Source of the DNA: GCA-003244245 sp963822695
GTDB taxonomy: Bacteria; Actinomycetota; Actinomycetes; Mycobacteriales; Pseudonocardiaceae
Length of the DNA stretch: 64,000 nt
Direction: 5' to 3'
NCBI GenBank assembly: GCA_963822695.1
Contig: CAWGJH010000018.1
Span: forward strand, 1 to 64,000
Shown here: piece after piece, positions 33,532-42,610 of the stretch
How positions within the stretch are numbered: the first letter of the stretch is position 1
How the letters are laid out: each line of letters begins with the position of its first letter
Position numbers and translations under genes: made by a program
Notes under the pieces: generated by a model
Seen by the model: the letters and a program-made list of their open reading frames with translations, nothing else
Databases searched by the model: none
What the model was told of the DNA's origin: nothing

Positions 33532-34116
33532 ATGTCCAGTCTTGGCGACAAGTTCCTCAAGGGCCTCGCCTGGTCGATCCGTGGGGCACGCGAGGATCTC
33601 GCTGAACTCCGTGAGTGGCGACCGGGCTGGTTCCCTCCCATGAGTGGGCGGTGCCTTGCAAACCTCATCCACGATCGCATCTGGGCTCGGCTGGTTGTGG
33701 CTGTCGATGGCAACCCGGGTATCGAGACGATCGATCGCGAACCGGTTCGAGAGATGTGGATTTCGCGGAACTATCAGGTTCGGATCAAGCGGCACCACCC
33801 GGACGACAAAATCAGCGCATACCCAACAGCTGCGGTGCTGGAGTTCTGGGCGCAGGGAGCGCAGCTGCCGAGCCTTGAGGCGATCACGTTGGGCGCGGGT
33901 TATCGGTGGATTGCCGAGGAGCGTCGGGTTGGTCCGGCCGTGATCTCATACCGGGATGGCAAAGATAACCCCATCTGGGCCGTTGAGCTTGATGAGCCCG
34001 ATGAGAGCGCAGACACCATCGGCTGGCGGCCGATCACCCGACCTGACCTTCCTGCCGTTGATCTCTTCGATGCGACTCGTGTCAACGAACGAGACAAGGG
34101 GGGCTCGTCATCATGA
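33532..34116 (+). CDS. Hypothetical protein coupled to XRE/ImmA protease
   Basis: 194 residues from ATG 33532. Features: LAWSIRGAREDLAELREWRPGW, LIHDRIWARLVVAVDG, VREMWISRNYQVRIKRHH and GWRPITRPDLP; it is basic in the middle and acidic later. I do not recognise the family. Its stop overlaps the next gene by ATGA. The link to an XRE-ImmA anti-repressor protease suggests a regulated toxin, an effector or a substrate of the protease. Confidence 0.7.
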   Translation: MSSLGDKFLKGLAWSIRGAREDLAELREWRPGWFPPMSGRCLANLIHDRIWARLVVAVDGNPGIETIDREPVREMWISRNYQVRIKRHHPDDKISAYPTAAVLEFWAQGAQLPSLEAITLGAGYRWIAEERRVGPAVISYRDGKDNPIWAVELDEPDESADTIGWRPITRPDLPAVDLFDATRVNERDKGGSSS

Positions 34117-35156
34117 TCGGACCGGGCGAAGCTCTACTCGTGGCTCGAAAAGCTCAAGGCCTCACTCAGGACGACGTTTGTGGCCATCTTGGCATCACGC
34201 AGGCGACACTCTCACGATACGAGAACGATCAGCGAGTACCTGATGACGGTACACTCGCCAATTTCGCAAAGATTTATGAAGTCACTGTTGACTTTCTACG
34301 GTGCGGACAGCGTATGCGGGGCGCCTTGGCGATTGATTCACATATGCGGAGGCAGAAAACCACAAAAGCCACGCTCTGGCGGCGGCTCGAAGCCCGCCTG
34401 AACATGTATCGCCTGCACGCCTCGCTGTTGTTCGAGGAGGTGTCGCTTCGGGCGACCAACATCATCCCAACCTTCGACCCAGAAGAGACGCAGCCTGCTG
34501 CGGCGGCGCTCATTACCCGTGCGCAGTGGAAGATGCCCATTGGGCCGGTTTTGCATCTCATTCGATGGCTTGAGGCCGCGGGATGCATCATCATTGAGGA
34601 AGACTTCGGAACGACACGAGTTGATGGACTGTCCCAGTGGATCGGAGACCACCCGGTCATCTTGATCAATAGTGGACTTGTCACGGATAGGAAGCGTCTG
34701 ACTCTTGCGCACGAACTAGGTCACCTTTGCCTACATAGTTCTATTGCCACTGCCGACATGGAGGAAGGGGCAAACGCGTTTGCCGCCGAGTTTCTCATGC
34801 CGGAGCACGTTATCCGACCGGAGCTACGCAACCTCAGTCTCGGGAAGTTGATTGACTTGAAGCGCGAGTGGGGAGTTTCCATGCAAGCTATCTTCGAGCG
34901 CGCCTACCGTCTTGGGCTCGTCAAGCCGAGTGATCGCGCGGAATTCTACAAGTCGCTCAATTCACGAGGATGGAAAGTTCGCGAGCCGGCCAGTGATGAA
35001 CTTCCTATTGAACGCGCAGAGCTCGCACAAGAAATTGGCGCGAGGATGCGTGAGCGAGGATTGAGCGATGACGAGATAGCGGGCATGGCTGGATTCACGC
35101 CAGGCGCGAAGGCTAATCCGTTTCGCGTCCAACCCAAGCGACTTCAGGCAGTGTGA
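34113..35156 (+). CDS. XRE regulator fused to ImmA/IrrE metallopeptidase
   Basis: 347 residues. HTH at residues 5-65 (ARKAQGLTQDDVCGHLGITQATLSRYEN); a linker; then the ImmA/IrrE domain with the zinc motif AHELGHLCLH near 210 and EEGANAFAAEFLMPEHVI giving the third ligand. A C-terminal helical part (AELAQEIGARMRERGLSDDEIAGMAGF) looks like a second partial HTH. ImmA proteases cleave their cognate repressors to switch on mobile-element or stress genes. Lower GC than the core, so probably acquired. Confidence 0.9.
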   Translation: MIGPGEALLVARKAQGLTQDDVCGHLGITQATLSRYENDQRVPDDGTLANFAKIYEVTVDFLRCGQRMRGALAIDSHMRRQKTTKATLWRRLEARLNMYRLHASLLFEEVSLRATNIIPTFDPEETQPAAAALITRAQWKMPIGPVLHLIRWLEAAGCIIIEEDFGTTRVDGLSQWIGDHPVILINSGLVTDRKRLTLAHELGHLCLHSSIATADMEEGANAFAAEFLMPEHVIRPELRNLSLGKLIDLKREWGVSMQAIFERAYRLGLVKPSDRAEFYKSLNSRGWKVREPASDELPIERAELAQEIGARMRERGLSDDEIAGMAGFTPGAKANPFRVQPKRLQAV

Positions 35157-35311
35157 AGATCTACATTCAGCGGTTTAGAGATTCGAGCCCCTGGCGGAGT
35201 TGGACATTGGAACTGTCCGAAGGTCTCTCGGTAGTAAGCACCGAAAAAACAACGAATATCCGAGTCGTCGCTGGCCAAGAGGTATTGCTGGGTGTTGAGT
35301 TGATGCCGTGA
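35153..35311 (+). CDS. Small protein, third gene of the XRE/ImmA operon
   Basis: 52 residues from GTG 35153, which overlaps the protease stop by GTGA like the other junction of this operon. It reads VKIYIQRFRDSSPWRSWTLE, then LSEGLSVVSTEKTT, NIRVVAGQEVLLGVELMP, a beta-rich pattern. The regular 4-bp overlap and the clean stop support a real gene. Function unknown. An antiparallel frame (35167-35412) is the alternative but has no good start context. Confidence 0.5.
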   Translation: MKIYIQRFRDSSPWRSWTLELSEGLSVVSTEKTTNIRVVAGQEVLLGVELMP

Positions 35312-35573
35312 CGCACGACGGATAAGTGCTTGTTATCCCGCACATCGATTCGGAGGCAGACCGCACCCTCGGTCACCGCTGCCACAGAACTACTCGACTC
35401 CCCAGCCGCCATGCCTGACTAGCACAGATGCGGTGAATCGTTGTTTTTCGCTGGAAGCTACTGGTTGGCCGATAACACAGGCCGGCGGCATCAAACACGC
35501 GAACTTGATTACGCGAGCTCACCGGTGTCGGCCCCGCTGAGGGCCAGCGGCAACGGGTGAATACCCGCTGGGG

Positions 35574-36941
35574 TCAGGTGCTCACGTGGACCCGGGCGGC
35601 CAGCGCCGGCAGTCCGGGCATGGCCGCCTGATGGGGTGAGGCCATCAGGTCGGTGATCAGGCTGCGGACAGCGTTGCGGGTGTGGACCTCACCGGGCGCG
35701 GCGTGTTCGGCGGCCAGCAGCGTTTGGTAGGCCCGGTCGGGTTTGTCCCATTGGGCGTAGGACATCGCGATGTCCACGAGGAGGCGGGCGCGGCGTTCGG
35801 TGGTGGGAATGGCTGCTAGTGGCAGGCTGCGGGCGTGTGTGAGAGCGGTGCCGGCGTCGCCGAGCAGGTAGGCGGCTGATACCCGGTGGCTGACGATGTT
35901 GGCGGTCAATGCCTGCTGCCGAGCACGATCGTCGGCCAGCCGCGTTGCTGTGGCCTCAGCCTCGGCGAGCAGCTCGTTCGCCCGATCACGATCACCGGCA
36001 CGGGCTGCGGCGTACCCGGCCGAGCAGTGCAGCATCCCGTACATCGCCAGGTGCTCCGGCGCCGGGCGCGTCCCGGAGAGGTCGAGGTGGCTGGCGGCGA
36101 CCAGCGTGAGCGTCTGGGCGTGGCCGTGATGCCCGGCCCGGCGGGCCACCGACGCCACTAGGCGCTGGGACTCGGCCAGCGTCAGCGGGTCTTCCGCCAC
36201 GCGGGCGGCGTGCAGGGCACGGTCGGCAGACAGCCATTCTAGGCCGGAGGCCTCCAGCTTGATCAGCGCTCGGGTGGCCAGGTGGTAGGACCCGGCGAGC
36301 ACCTGATGCGCGACGGGGCACGGGTGATGGGTGGCGGTGGCCTCGGCCGTGGCGATCAGCACCGGCAGACGCCTGGCCAGGGGGATGTACTGGCAGGCGG
36401 AGAAGTCCCGCTGCGCGGCGGTCAAGGCCTCGCTCAGCACCGAGGCCGCGACCGGTTCAGCGGAGGCGTCGGGACCGAGCAGGACATCACCGAGCTGGCG
36501 GGCCAGCAACGCGGCCGGATCGCCCTCATCGGTGAGCGTGGAGGCGGAGGAGGAGGACCAGGTCAGGCCAGTGGCCAGCAGGAATCTACGACGTCGCACC
36601 CGCTCGTCCTCCTCACACCTGGGCCCCGGGATTCGGGTCACCCTATGGCTTGAGGGCCGGATGGACCGGGTAGGCGCCGAGGTCGCGTCATCGGTGAGGA
36701 GTCCGAACACCTCGGGCGGGAGGGCGAGCACGCCTGCCAGGGTGCGCAGCAGCGTGACATCCCGCAGCGGTACCCGCCCGGTTTCCCACCGGGAGACCTG
36801 GCTGGCCGAGTAGCCGCAGCGTCGGCCGAGCCCAGTCTGGCTCCACCCGGCGGCAGTGCGGGCGATCCGGATCACGGTGCCGGGTTCGTGGTGCTGGGCC
36901 AGCAGGGCCGCGACGACCCTGTTGTAGGCGGTCGACTGCAT
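35574..36941 (-). CDS. XRE-family regulator with TPR-like helices
   Basis: 455 residues from ATG 36941, with GGAGGAGG 7 nt upstream. HTH near residues 22-75 (IRIARTAAGWSQTGLGRRCGYSASQVSRWETG). A short Arg-rich hydrophobic segment (RRRRFLLATGLTW) near 118-130 is typical of this actinomycete family and looks like a twin-arginine remnant, though it is internal. The rest is TPR-like helices (WLSADRALHAARVAEDPLTLAESQRLVASVARRAG). It is divergent from the truncated reductase and may control the cluster at 37-47 kb. Confidence 0.85.
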   Translation of the reverse strand: MQSTAYNRVVAALLAQHHEPGTVIRIARTAAGWSQTGLGRRCGYSASQVSRWETGRVPLRDVTLLRTLAGVLALPPEVFGLLTDDATSAPTRSIRPSSHRVTRIPGPRCEEDERVRRRRFLLATGLTWSSSSASTLTDEGDPAALLARQLGDVLLGPDASAEPVAASVLSEALTAAQRDFSACQYIPLARRLPVLIATAEATATHHPCPVAHQVLAGSYHLATRALIKLEASGLEWLSADRALHAARVAEDPLTLAESQRLVASVARRAGHHGHAQTLTLVAASHLDLSGTRPAPEHLAMYGMLHCSAGYAAARAGDRDRANELLAEAEATATRLADDRARQQALTANIVSHRVSAAYLLGDAGTALTHARSLPLAAIPTTERRARLLVDIAMSYAQWDKPDRAYQTLLAAEHAAPGEVHTRNAVRSLITDLMASPHQAAMPGLPALAARVHVST

Positions 36942-37130
36942 TGGCACCTCCTCCAGGGCCTGGCTTGCCGCAGCCTTTCCACGGTAGCGGGAACCGGGAG
37001 AAATCAAGGGGGTTTGCAGGATCCGCACATCGAGTGCGGCACCGGCACGATCATCTGCCCGCAGTGCGTGATCGCGGGTTGTGTGGCAGGGGCTCACACA
37101 TTCCCACCAGGCGCAGAAAGGCCCCGCCGA

Positions 37131-37981
37131 TGTATTCCTCGACGTTTCCCAGCAGTCCCGGCACCGACGCCTACCTACGGGCCGGACAGATCATCGAGTC
37201 TGGCGAGACCGGCCAAGACATGGTGAACCGCATCGTGGCCGTGCTCGCCACCGCCGATGCATACGTCGACCCCGCCGGTGCGGAGGTCTTCGCCGAACGG
37301 CTTGGGTGGGCGATGGACACCGCCCGCATCGTGTTCTCCACACCGATCATGACCAACGCAGGCCGGTATGCTGACCGGCCGTTGGCGGCCTGCGCGGTAC
37401 CTCCGGTCAACCTGCGTGGCGACCTGACCCTAGTCAAGACCATGGTGGACGAGTACCACCGTGCCGGCATGGGCACCGGATTCACCCTCGATGGCCTCGA
37501 CGATCCGGTAGGCGTGCTGCGGTATCTCAACGAGATCGCCGTCACCGGCGCCAACAGCGGCACCGAGGACCGCCCGGTGGGCAACATGGCGATTCTGTCG
37601 CTGTCGGATCCCCGGGCCGGCGAGTTCATCGGCTGCAAGGTCGGCGCCGATGGGCGGAAGGAGCAGTGGAAGTTCAACATTTCCTTGCATGTCACCGACG
37701 CCGAAATGCGCGCCGCCGTCACCACCGCCGGCCGGGAGCGAGAACTGCTGATGGCCGCCGCCGAGGCCGCACACGCCTGCGCCGACCCTGGATTGTTGTT
37801 CACCGACCGCATGAACGAGGCCAACCCCACCCCCGAGGTCGGAGAATACGTGTCCACCGCGCCGTGCGCGTGGGAGGCGCGCCAGTTCTCTGCCTGCTAT
37901 GCGGGCCCGCTTACGGACCGTGGACCCCCTTGCGAGCCCTCCCCAGGGCGCAGCGGGAGCGGTGTGATGGCCCGTAGTTAA
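37131..37981 (+). pseudogene. Truncated class II ribonucleotide reductase-like gene
   Basis: From ATG 37131. It carries RNR large-subunit-like sequence: VFSTPIMTNAGR, PLAACAVPPV, YHRAGMGTGFTLD, YLNEIAVTGANSGTEDRPVGNMA, WKFNISLHV and FTDRMNEANPTP, up to STAPCA. After that the sequence is unrelated (WEARQFSACYAGPLTDRG) and ends at TAA 37981. Normal proteins go on for several hundred residues with the active-site radical barrel. The left half is well conserved, so the loss looks recent, or this is a stand-alone N-terminal domain with a different job. Confidence 0.7.
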
Positions 37982-38025
37982 TGGATTGCCCTGGCAAGGC
38001 TGCCTCACGTCATGGAGTGGCAAGC

Positions 38026-38934
38026 ATGGAAACGGACGACCGCGCTGATGTTCTGCGCGCATTACTTGCCCAGGGGTGTGGCTCTCCACTGTTCGGAGGA
38101 GGGATCGGTGATCCGTCTATGACTTTGAGCGGTGTCCCCTCCGAAGCGTGCGACGGTACAGAGGGCTGGCACATACAGGAGGCGGAACTGCTGTACCACG
38201 CGGAACGTCGTCGCCTTCCTGAAGTGCTGGTGAGTCGCCGCCGCACAGGGCTGTCTCTGCACGATGCCTACCGTGTCCAGTGGTACGGGGCGGCGCTGCG
38301 GGTGCGCGACGGTGCCCGCGTTGTGGGCCACAAGGTGGGGTTGACCTCCAAGGCCATGCAGGATCAGGTCGGCATCGACACACCGGACTCAGGGATTCTT
38401 CTGGACTGCATGGCCGTGCCTCCCGGTGGGGCACTGCGGGCGGCCGAGCTGATCTCCCCCCGCATTGAGGCGGAGATCGCCTTCCGGCTGAAAACGGACC
38501 TGTGCGGGGCCGACGTGACCGAGCACACCGCGCGAGCGGCGGTGGCGGAGGCATCTCTCGCGCTGGAGGTCATCGACAGCAGGCTCGAGACCGACGGAAT
38601 CACGCTGGCAGACAGCGTGGCGGACAACGCCGCCTGTGCACGGTTCGTCGTCGGTGCGCCCGTGCCGATGCCGAGCTGGGACTTGCGTGCCGAGTGCTTG
38701 ACCGTCCGCGTCGGCACTGCCCCTGCCGCTGAGGGGGAAGGGCGGGACGTCCTTGGCGACCCTATCCGGTCCGTTGTCTGGCTGGCCCGCCAACTGGCCC
38801 CGTTCGGCACCGGGCTGAAGGCCGGCGATGTCGTGCTGGCAGGAGCGGTGCATGCGAGCATCCCTCTCCCTGGAGGAGAAACCGTGTCGGTCTCCTCCCC
38901 GCGCCTGCCCGCAGTGAGCCTGCATATCGCATGA
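38026..38934 (+). CDS. 2-keto-4-pentenoate hydratase family protein (MhpD-like)
   Basis: 302 residues from ATG 38026; the frame is open a further 15 codons upstream. Fumarylacetoacetase-like hydratase fold: VGHKVGLTSKAMQDQVGI, SPRIEAEIAF (metal-binding Glu residues), LALEVIDSRL, and GAVHASIPLPGGETV at the end. The classic reaction is hydration of 2-oxopent-4-enoate to 4-hydroxy-2-oxopentanoate. Followed by MhpF- and MhpE-like genes as in aromatic meta-cleavage operons, but with no ring-cleavage dioxygenase near. Confidence 0.88.
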   Translation: METDDRADVLRALLAQGCGSPLFGGGIGDPSMTLSGVPSEACDGTEGWHIQEAELLYHAERRRLPEVLVSRRRTGLSLHDAYRVQWYGAALRVRDGARVVGHKVGLTSKAMQDQVGIDTPDSGILLDCMAVPPGGALRAAELISPRIEAEIAFRLKTDLCGADVTEHTARAAVAEASLALEVIDSRLETDGITLADSVADNAACARFVVGAPVPMPSWDLRAECLTVRVGTAPAAEGEGRDVLGDPIRSVVWLARQLAPFGTGLKAGDVVLAGAVHASIPLPGGETVSVSSPRLPAVSLHIA

Positions 38935-38998
38935 CACCGCCGGGACGGCCATCTGGTCGGGCCTCGGATCCGAAACGCCCCCTCATGAGAGGACCGCA

Positions 38999-39859
38999 AT
39001 GCCCGATCGCAAGCTCAGAGCCGCCGTGATCGGCGCCGGGCTGCTCGGTATCGACCTGGTCAACAGGCTTACCAGGTCCACCACGCTGTCCTGCGCTCTT
39101 GTCGCGGGAAGAAGCAGCACCGCGGGCCTGCGCCTGGCCGCCCGGATGGGCTGCGCCACCTCCACAGGCGGTATCGACGCCGTGGCAGGCGCAGACATCG
39201 ACCTCGTCTTCGACGCCTCCAACGCAGCCGCACACCCCGCTCACTGGGCCGACCTCACCTCCGCTGGCGTCTTGCTGGTGAACCTGACCCCAGGGAGCGG
39301 CGGAACCATGGTCGCCCCGACGATCAACGGTCATCTGGCCGAGTCCTCCCGCCATCTCAGCCTGGTCAGCTGCGGAGGACAGGCTGTGCTTCCGGTACTC
39401 GACGTGGTGACCAGGCACTGCACACCCGAGTACATCGAGGTCGTCACCACCGTGGCCGCGGTGAGCGTGGGCCGCGCGACCCGGCTGAACCTCGATGAAT
39501 ACATCGAAACCACGGAATACGCCATGCGCCGACTCACCCGCACACCCAGTGCGAAGGTGTTGACCAACATCAGTCCGGCTCTGCCCGCGCCGCCATTCCG
39601 TGCGCAGATCTCGGTGGTCGCCGACGACATCCGGCCGAAGTCCTTGCGCGCTGGGGTGGAGACCGCCGCCGCGGCCGTCCGTGCGTTTGCCCCTGGATAC
39701 GAGGTGGCCTCGTGCTCGGTTGAGGACGGGCTGATCACAGTCACCCTGAACGTCACCGCCCGTGGCGGCCGACTGCCCGCCTACGCCGGGAACGTGGAGA
39801 TCATCAACGCCGCTGCGGTGGTCTTGGCGGAACGTCACGCAACGGCCCGGAACGAGTGA
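38999..39859 (+). CDS. Acetaldehyde dehydrogenase (acylating), MhpF/DmpF-like
   Basis: 286 residues from ATG 38999. Rossmann start RAAVIGAGLLGIDLVNRL; VFDASNAAAHPAHW; catalytic Cys in SLVSCGGQAVLPV (family TCGGQA); IEIINAAAV-type C-terminus. Family members are about 300-315 residues, so it is slightly short. It oxidises acetaldehyde or propanal to the acyl-CoA with NAD in a channelling complex with the aldolase encoded next. Confidence 0.9.
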   Translation: MPDRKLRAAVIGAGLLGIDLVNRLTRSTTLSCALVAGRSSTAGLRLAARMGCATSTGGIDAVAGADIDLVFDASNAAAHPAHWADLTSAGVLLVNLTPGSGGTMVAPTINGHLAESSRHLSLVSCGGQAVLPVLDVVTRHCTPEYIEVVTTVAAVSVGRATRLNLDEYIETTEYAMRRLTRTPSAKVLTNISPALPAPPFRAQISVVADDIRPKSLRAGVETAAAAVRAFAPGYEVASCSVEDGLITVTLNVTARGGRLPAYAGNVEIINAAAVVLAERHATARNE

Positions 39860-39865
39860 GGATCC

Positions 39866-40879
39866 GTGAACACAGACGCCAGTCGCGTGGTCATCTATGA
39901 CCCGACCCTGCGGGACGGTCAGCACGCTGTGCGCCACCAGCTCGATGCCGAGCAGCTCCGCGTCTACGCGCAAGCCGCGAACCAGGCCGGTGTCCCCGTC
40001 GTGGAAGTCGGCCACGGCAACGGCCTGGGAGCCTCCTCGCTGCAGATCGGACAGGCACGGCTGGACGACGATGCCATGCTCGAAACCGTCCGCGAGGCCC
40101 TCACCGACAGCCGGATGGCCGTGTTCATGGCGCCGGGGTGGGGCACCGGCAAGGACATACTCCGGGCCGTCGAGCACGGTGCCGACGTGGTCCGGATCGC
40201 CGCCCACTGCACCGAGGCCAGCGTGACCGAACGGCACCTCGGCCTGGCCCGTGAACTCGGAGTCGAGGCACAAACCGTGCTGCTCATGAGCCACATGACC
40301 GATCCGGGCCGGTTGGCTGAGGAATGCGCGCAAGCGGTCGAGTTCGGGGCGCATGCGGTCGGGATCATGGATTCCGCCGGGCACTACCTGCCCTGTGACG
40401 TCTCGGACCGGATCGCCGCCATCGTCGCGGCGGTGACTGTGCCGGTCATCTTCCACGGACACAACAACCTGTCCATGGCCGTGGCCAACTCGGTCGCCGC
40501 TGTCGATGCGGGGGCGACGATCATCGACGCCTGCGCGCGTGGATTCGGCGCCGGGGCCGGTAACACCCAGCTGGAAGTCCTCGTCGCCGTGCTGGAGCGT
40601 CTGGGGCACCCGACCGGAATCGGCGTTCGGGCCCTGCTCCGGCTGGGAGATCTGGCGCAGGAGCATCTGGTGCCCCGTCCGCCGACTATCGACTCGGTCA
40701 GCGTGATATCGGGTCTGGCGGGCGTGTTCTCGGGTTTCCGGCTCCCGGTGCTCTCGGCAGCGGCGGCTGCGGGCGTCGACCCCATGGACGTCTTCGCCGA
40801 ACTGGGGCGCCGCCAGGCGGTGGCAGGCCAGGAAGACCTGATCCCCGAGGTCGTCCGGGCCGTGATCGAGACGCCGTGA
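39866..40879 (+). CDS. 4-hydroxy-2-oxovalerate aldolase (MhpE/DmpG-like)
   Basis: 337 residues from GTG 39866, 6 bp after mhpF. DRE-TIM barrel: YDPTLRDGQHAVRHQL at the start, VEVGHGNGLGASSLQIG, VGIMDSAGHYLPCDVSDRI and FHGHNNLSMAVANS (metal His). It cleaves 4-hydroxy-2-oxoacids to pyruvate and an aldehyde, which is passed to the dehydrogenase. In this cluster it could instead run in the condensing direction. Confidence 0.92.
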   Translation: MNTDASRVVIYDPTLRDGQHAVRHQLDAEQLRVYAQAANQAGVPVVEVGHGNGLGASSLQIGQARLDDDAMLETVREALTDSRMAVFMAPGWGTGKDILRAVEHGADVVRIAAHCTEASVTERHLGLARELGVEAQTVLLMSHMTDPGRLAEECAQAVEFGAHAVGIMDSAGHYLPCDVSDRIAAIVAAVTVPVIFHGHNNLSMAVANSVAAVDAGATIIDACARGFGAGAGNTQLEVLVAVLERLGHPTGIGVRALLRLGDLAQEHLVPRPPTIDSVSVISGLAGVFSGFRLPVLSAAAAAGVDPMDVFAELGRRQAVAGQEDLIPEVVRAVIETP

Positions 40880-40947
40880 AGCACTCCGGCACTGGCCGCA
40901 GCACACCGGCTGCAGCAACCTTCATCCCTCGGCAGGAGGCACCACGG

Positions 40948-41178
40948 GTGAACTCGCTCTTGATGGACATACTTGTCAACGATCTGCAGCTGGACCCGCA
41001 GGCATTGCGCCCGGAATCCCGTCTGGAGGACGCCGGCCTGGACTCGCTGACGCTCGTCAACCTGAGCGTGCAGCTGCGGGACCAGTCAGGTGTGCAGATC
41101 GGGGAGGACGAACTGTCCTCGGCCACGACCATGGGCGCTCTTGACCGTATGGTCGCCGAGCGCCTGAACGGTCGGTGA
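40948..41178 (+). CDS. Acyl carrier protein
   Basis: 76 residues from GTG 40948 with AGGAGG 8 nt upstream; an earlier GTG (40876) would overlap the aldolase but has a non-ACP N-terminus. The four-helix ACP pattern has the phosphopantetheine Ser in DAGLDSLTLVNLSVQL. A free-standing ACP between an aldolase and a CitE-like lyase implies a tethered acyl intermediate. No ketosynthase or adenylating enzyme is nearby. Confidence 0.9.
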   Translation: MNSLLMDILVNDLQLDPQALRPESRLEDAGLDSLTLVNLSVQLRDQSGVQIGEDELSSATTMGALDRMVAERLNGR

Positions 41179-42065
41179 TCACGATGAGCGTCCCGGCCAC
41201 CGGGTGGGGCAGCGCCTGGCTGATCACCCCGGCGTCAGCGAGTCCGGAACGACTCGACAGCATGCGAACCGCGGCTGCTGACGTCGCGGTACTGGACCTG
41301 GAGGACTCCGTCCCCCACGACCGTAAGGACGCCGCGCGGGCAGCTGCGATCGACTACCTCACCAAGGAACCCGGCGGCACTACCGTGCTGGGTCTGCGGC
41401 TGAACGCTCCGAGCACCGTGCCCGGCATGAAGGACGTGGTGGCGGTGACCGAATCCAGTCTGCGGCCCGCCGTGCTCGTGGTTCCCAAGGTCGAGTCGGC
41501 GTGGGACGTCGAACTCGTCGCCACAGTCCTCGGCTCCGACGAGGAGCAGCAGCCCCGTGTCTGGGCGTTGATCGAGACACCACGGGCCATCCAGTGTTTG
41601 CCCGGGATCCTGGGGTCCCGATTCCTGGCGGGGGTGGTGTTCGGGGCCGCCGACTACGCCGCCGCCGCCGGCTGCAGCCGCAGCAGCAGCGCCCTGTGGT
41701 ACCCGCGGTCGGCCCTCGCCTGCGCCGCCGCGGCGGCAGGTGTGCCCGCGATCGACTCGCCCTTCTTCGACCTGGAGGACCCCGACGGGCTCAGGCGGGA
41801 GGCAGAGGAGGCCAAGGACCTCGGATTCGTCGGCAAGGGCGCCGTCCACCCCACCCAGCTGCCCCTCATCCGGCAGGCGTTCCTGCCCTCCGCCCAGGAG
41901 TTGGCGGCTGCGCAGGCCGTGGTCACCGCCGCCGACGCCGTCCACGGAGGAATCACAACCGTCAACGGCCAGATGGTGGGTCCGCCGATGTTGGCCGCAG
42001 CCCACGCCGTGACCGCCCGCGCAGGTAACTGCGCCACCCCCGACGTCCGAGGAGGCTCATCGTGA
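41175..42065 (+). CDS. HpcH/HpaI aldolase/citrate lyase beta (CitE-like) protein
   Basis: 296 residues from GTG 41175 (GTGA overlap with the ACP gene; ATG 41184 possible). CitE family: VLDLEDSVPHDRKDAAR, LRLNAPS, VPKVESAWDV, ALIETPRAIQ, DSPFFDLEDPDG and GFVGKGAVHPTQ. The Mg-binding Glu and Asp are in ETPRAI and DLED. These enzymes cleave or form malyl-, methylmalyl- or citramalyl-thioesters. Here the acyl carrier is probably the neighbouring ACP (inference). Confidence 0.9.
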   Translation: MITMSVPATGWGSAWLITPASASPERLDSMRTAAADVAVLDLEDSVPHDRKDAARAAAIDYLTKEPGGTTVLGLRLNAPSTVPGMKDVVAVTESSLRPAVLVVPKVESAWDVELVATVLGSDEEQQPRVWALIETPRAIQCLPGILGSRFLAGVVFGAADYAAAAGCSRSSSALWYPRSALACAAAAAGVPAIDSPFFDLEDPDGLRREAEEAKDLGFVGKGAVHPTQLPLIRQAFLPSAQELAAAQAVVTAADAVHGGITTVNGQMVGPPMLAAAHAVTARAGNCATPDVRGGSS

Positions 42066-42592
42066 GCAGCGTGATCCCGCAGGGCTACCGACTCGTTGGC
42101 GAGAACCGGATCCGGGAGAACATCGGCCTCGGGCTCACAGACTTCGTCGTCGGCCAGGTCATCGAGCACCGGCCGGCCCGGACCGTGACCGAGACCGACC
42201 ACACGCTGATGCTGTTCCTGATCGGGAACCCGGCCCCCGTCCACAGCGACACCCAGTTCTGCGAACGGTCCGGCCGTGACCGGCCGCTGGTCTGCGGGAC
42301 AGTCACGCTGGGCATCGTGCTTGGCGCCACCGTCCGCACCATCAGCGGCCTGACCACCGCCAGCCTCGCCCTGGACGAGTTGCGCCTGACAAACCCGGTT
42401 CACGTCGGCGACACCCTGCGCGCGGAAACCGAGATCCTCACCGCCCGGCCGTCCACCAGCCGCCCGGACTGCGGCGTCGTGACGTGCCGGACCACCGGCT
42501 ACAACCAGCACGACCAGCAGGTCATCACCTTCACCCGCACGTTCCTGGTCCCCGCCGACGCACGCCAGGTCCGCGACCTGACCGACTACTAG
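42062..42592 (+). CDS. MaoC-like hot-dog dehydratase
   Basis: 176 residues from GTG 42062 with a 4-bp overlap. The hot-dog fold has the catalytic hydratase motif in LIGNPAPVHSDTQFC (D/N..P.H pattern). It is most like mesaconyl-thioester hydratases that act with CitE-type lyases. Together they could interconvert an enoyl thioester, a hydroxyacyl thioester and a ketoacid plus acyl thioester. Confidence 0.82.
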   Translation: MSSVIPQGYRLVGENRIRENIGLGLTDFVVGQVIEHRPARTVTETDHTLMLFLIGNPAPVHSDTQFCERSGRDRPLVCGTVTLGIVLGATVRTISGLTTASLALDELRLTNPVHVGDTLRAETEILTARPSTSRPDCGVVTCRTTGYNQHDQQVITFTRTFLVPADARQVRDLTDY

Positions 42593-42610
42593 CCCATGAG
42601 GAGGTGGACC

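Noticed and set aside
35167..35412. 81-codon frame on the minus strand after the ImmA operon
   Set aside because: Overlaps the coupled 52-residue gene on the other strand and lacks a good start context; composition is unremarkable.
36942..37130. Cobalamin riboswitch before the truncated reductase-like gene
   Set aside because: Class II reductases often have one, but the B12-box core GCCACTG and its partner elements were not found in the 190-bp gap.
38762..40918. 718-codon open frame on the minus strand
   Set aside because: Antisense to mhpF- and mhpE-like genes; rich in His, Arg and Gly, no domain.
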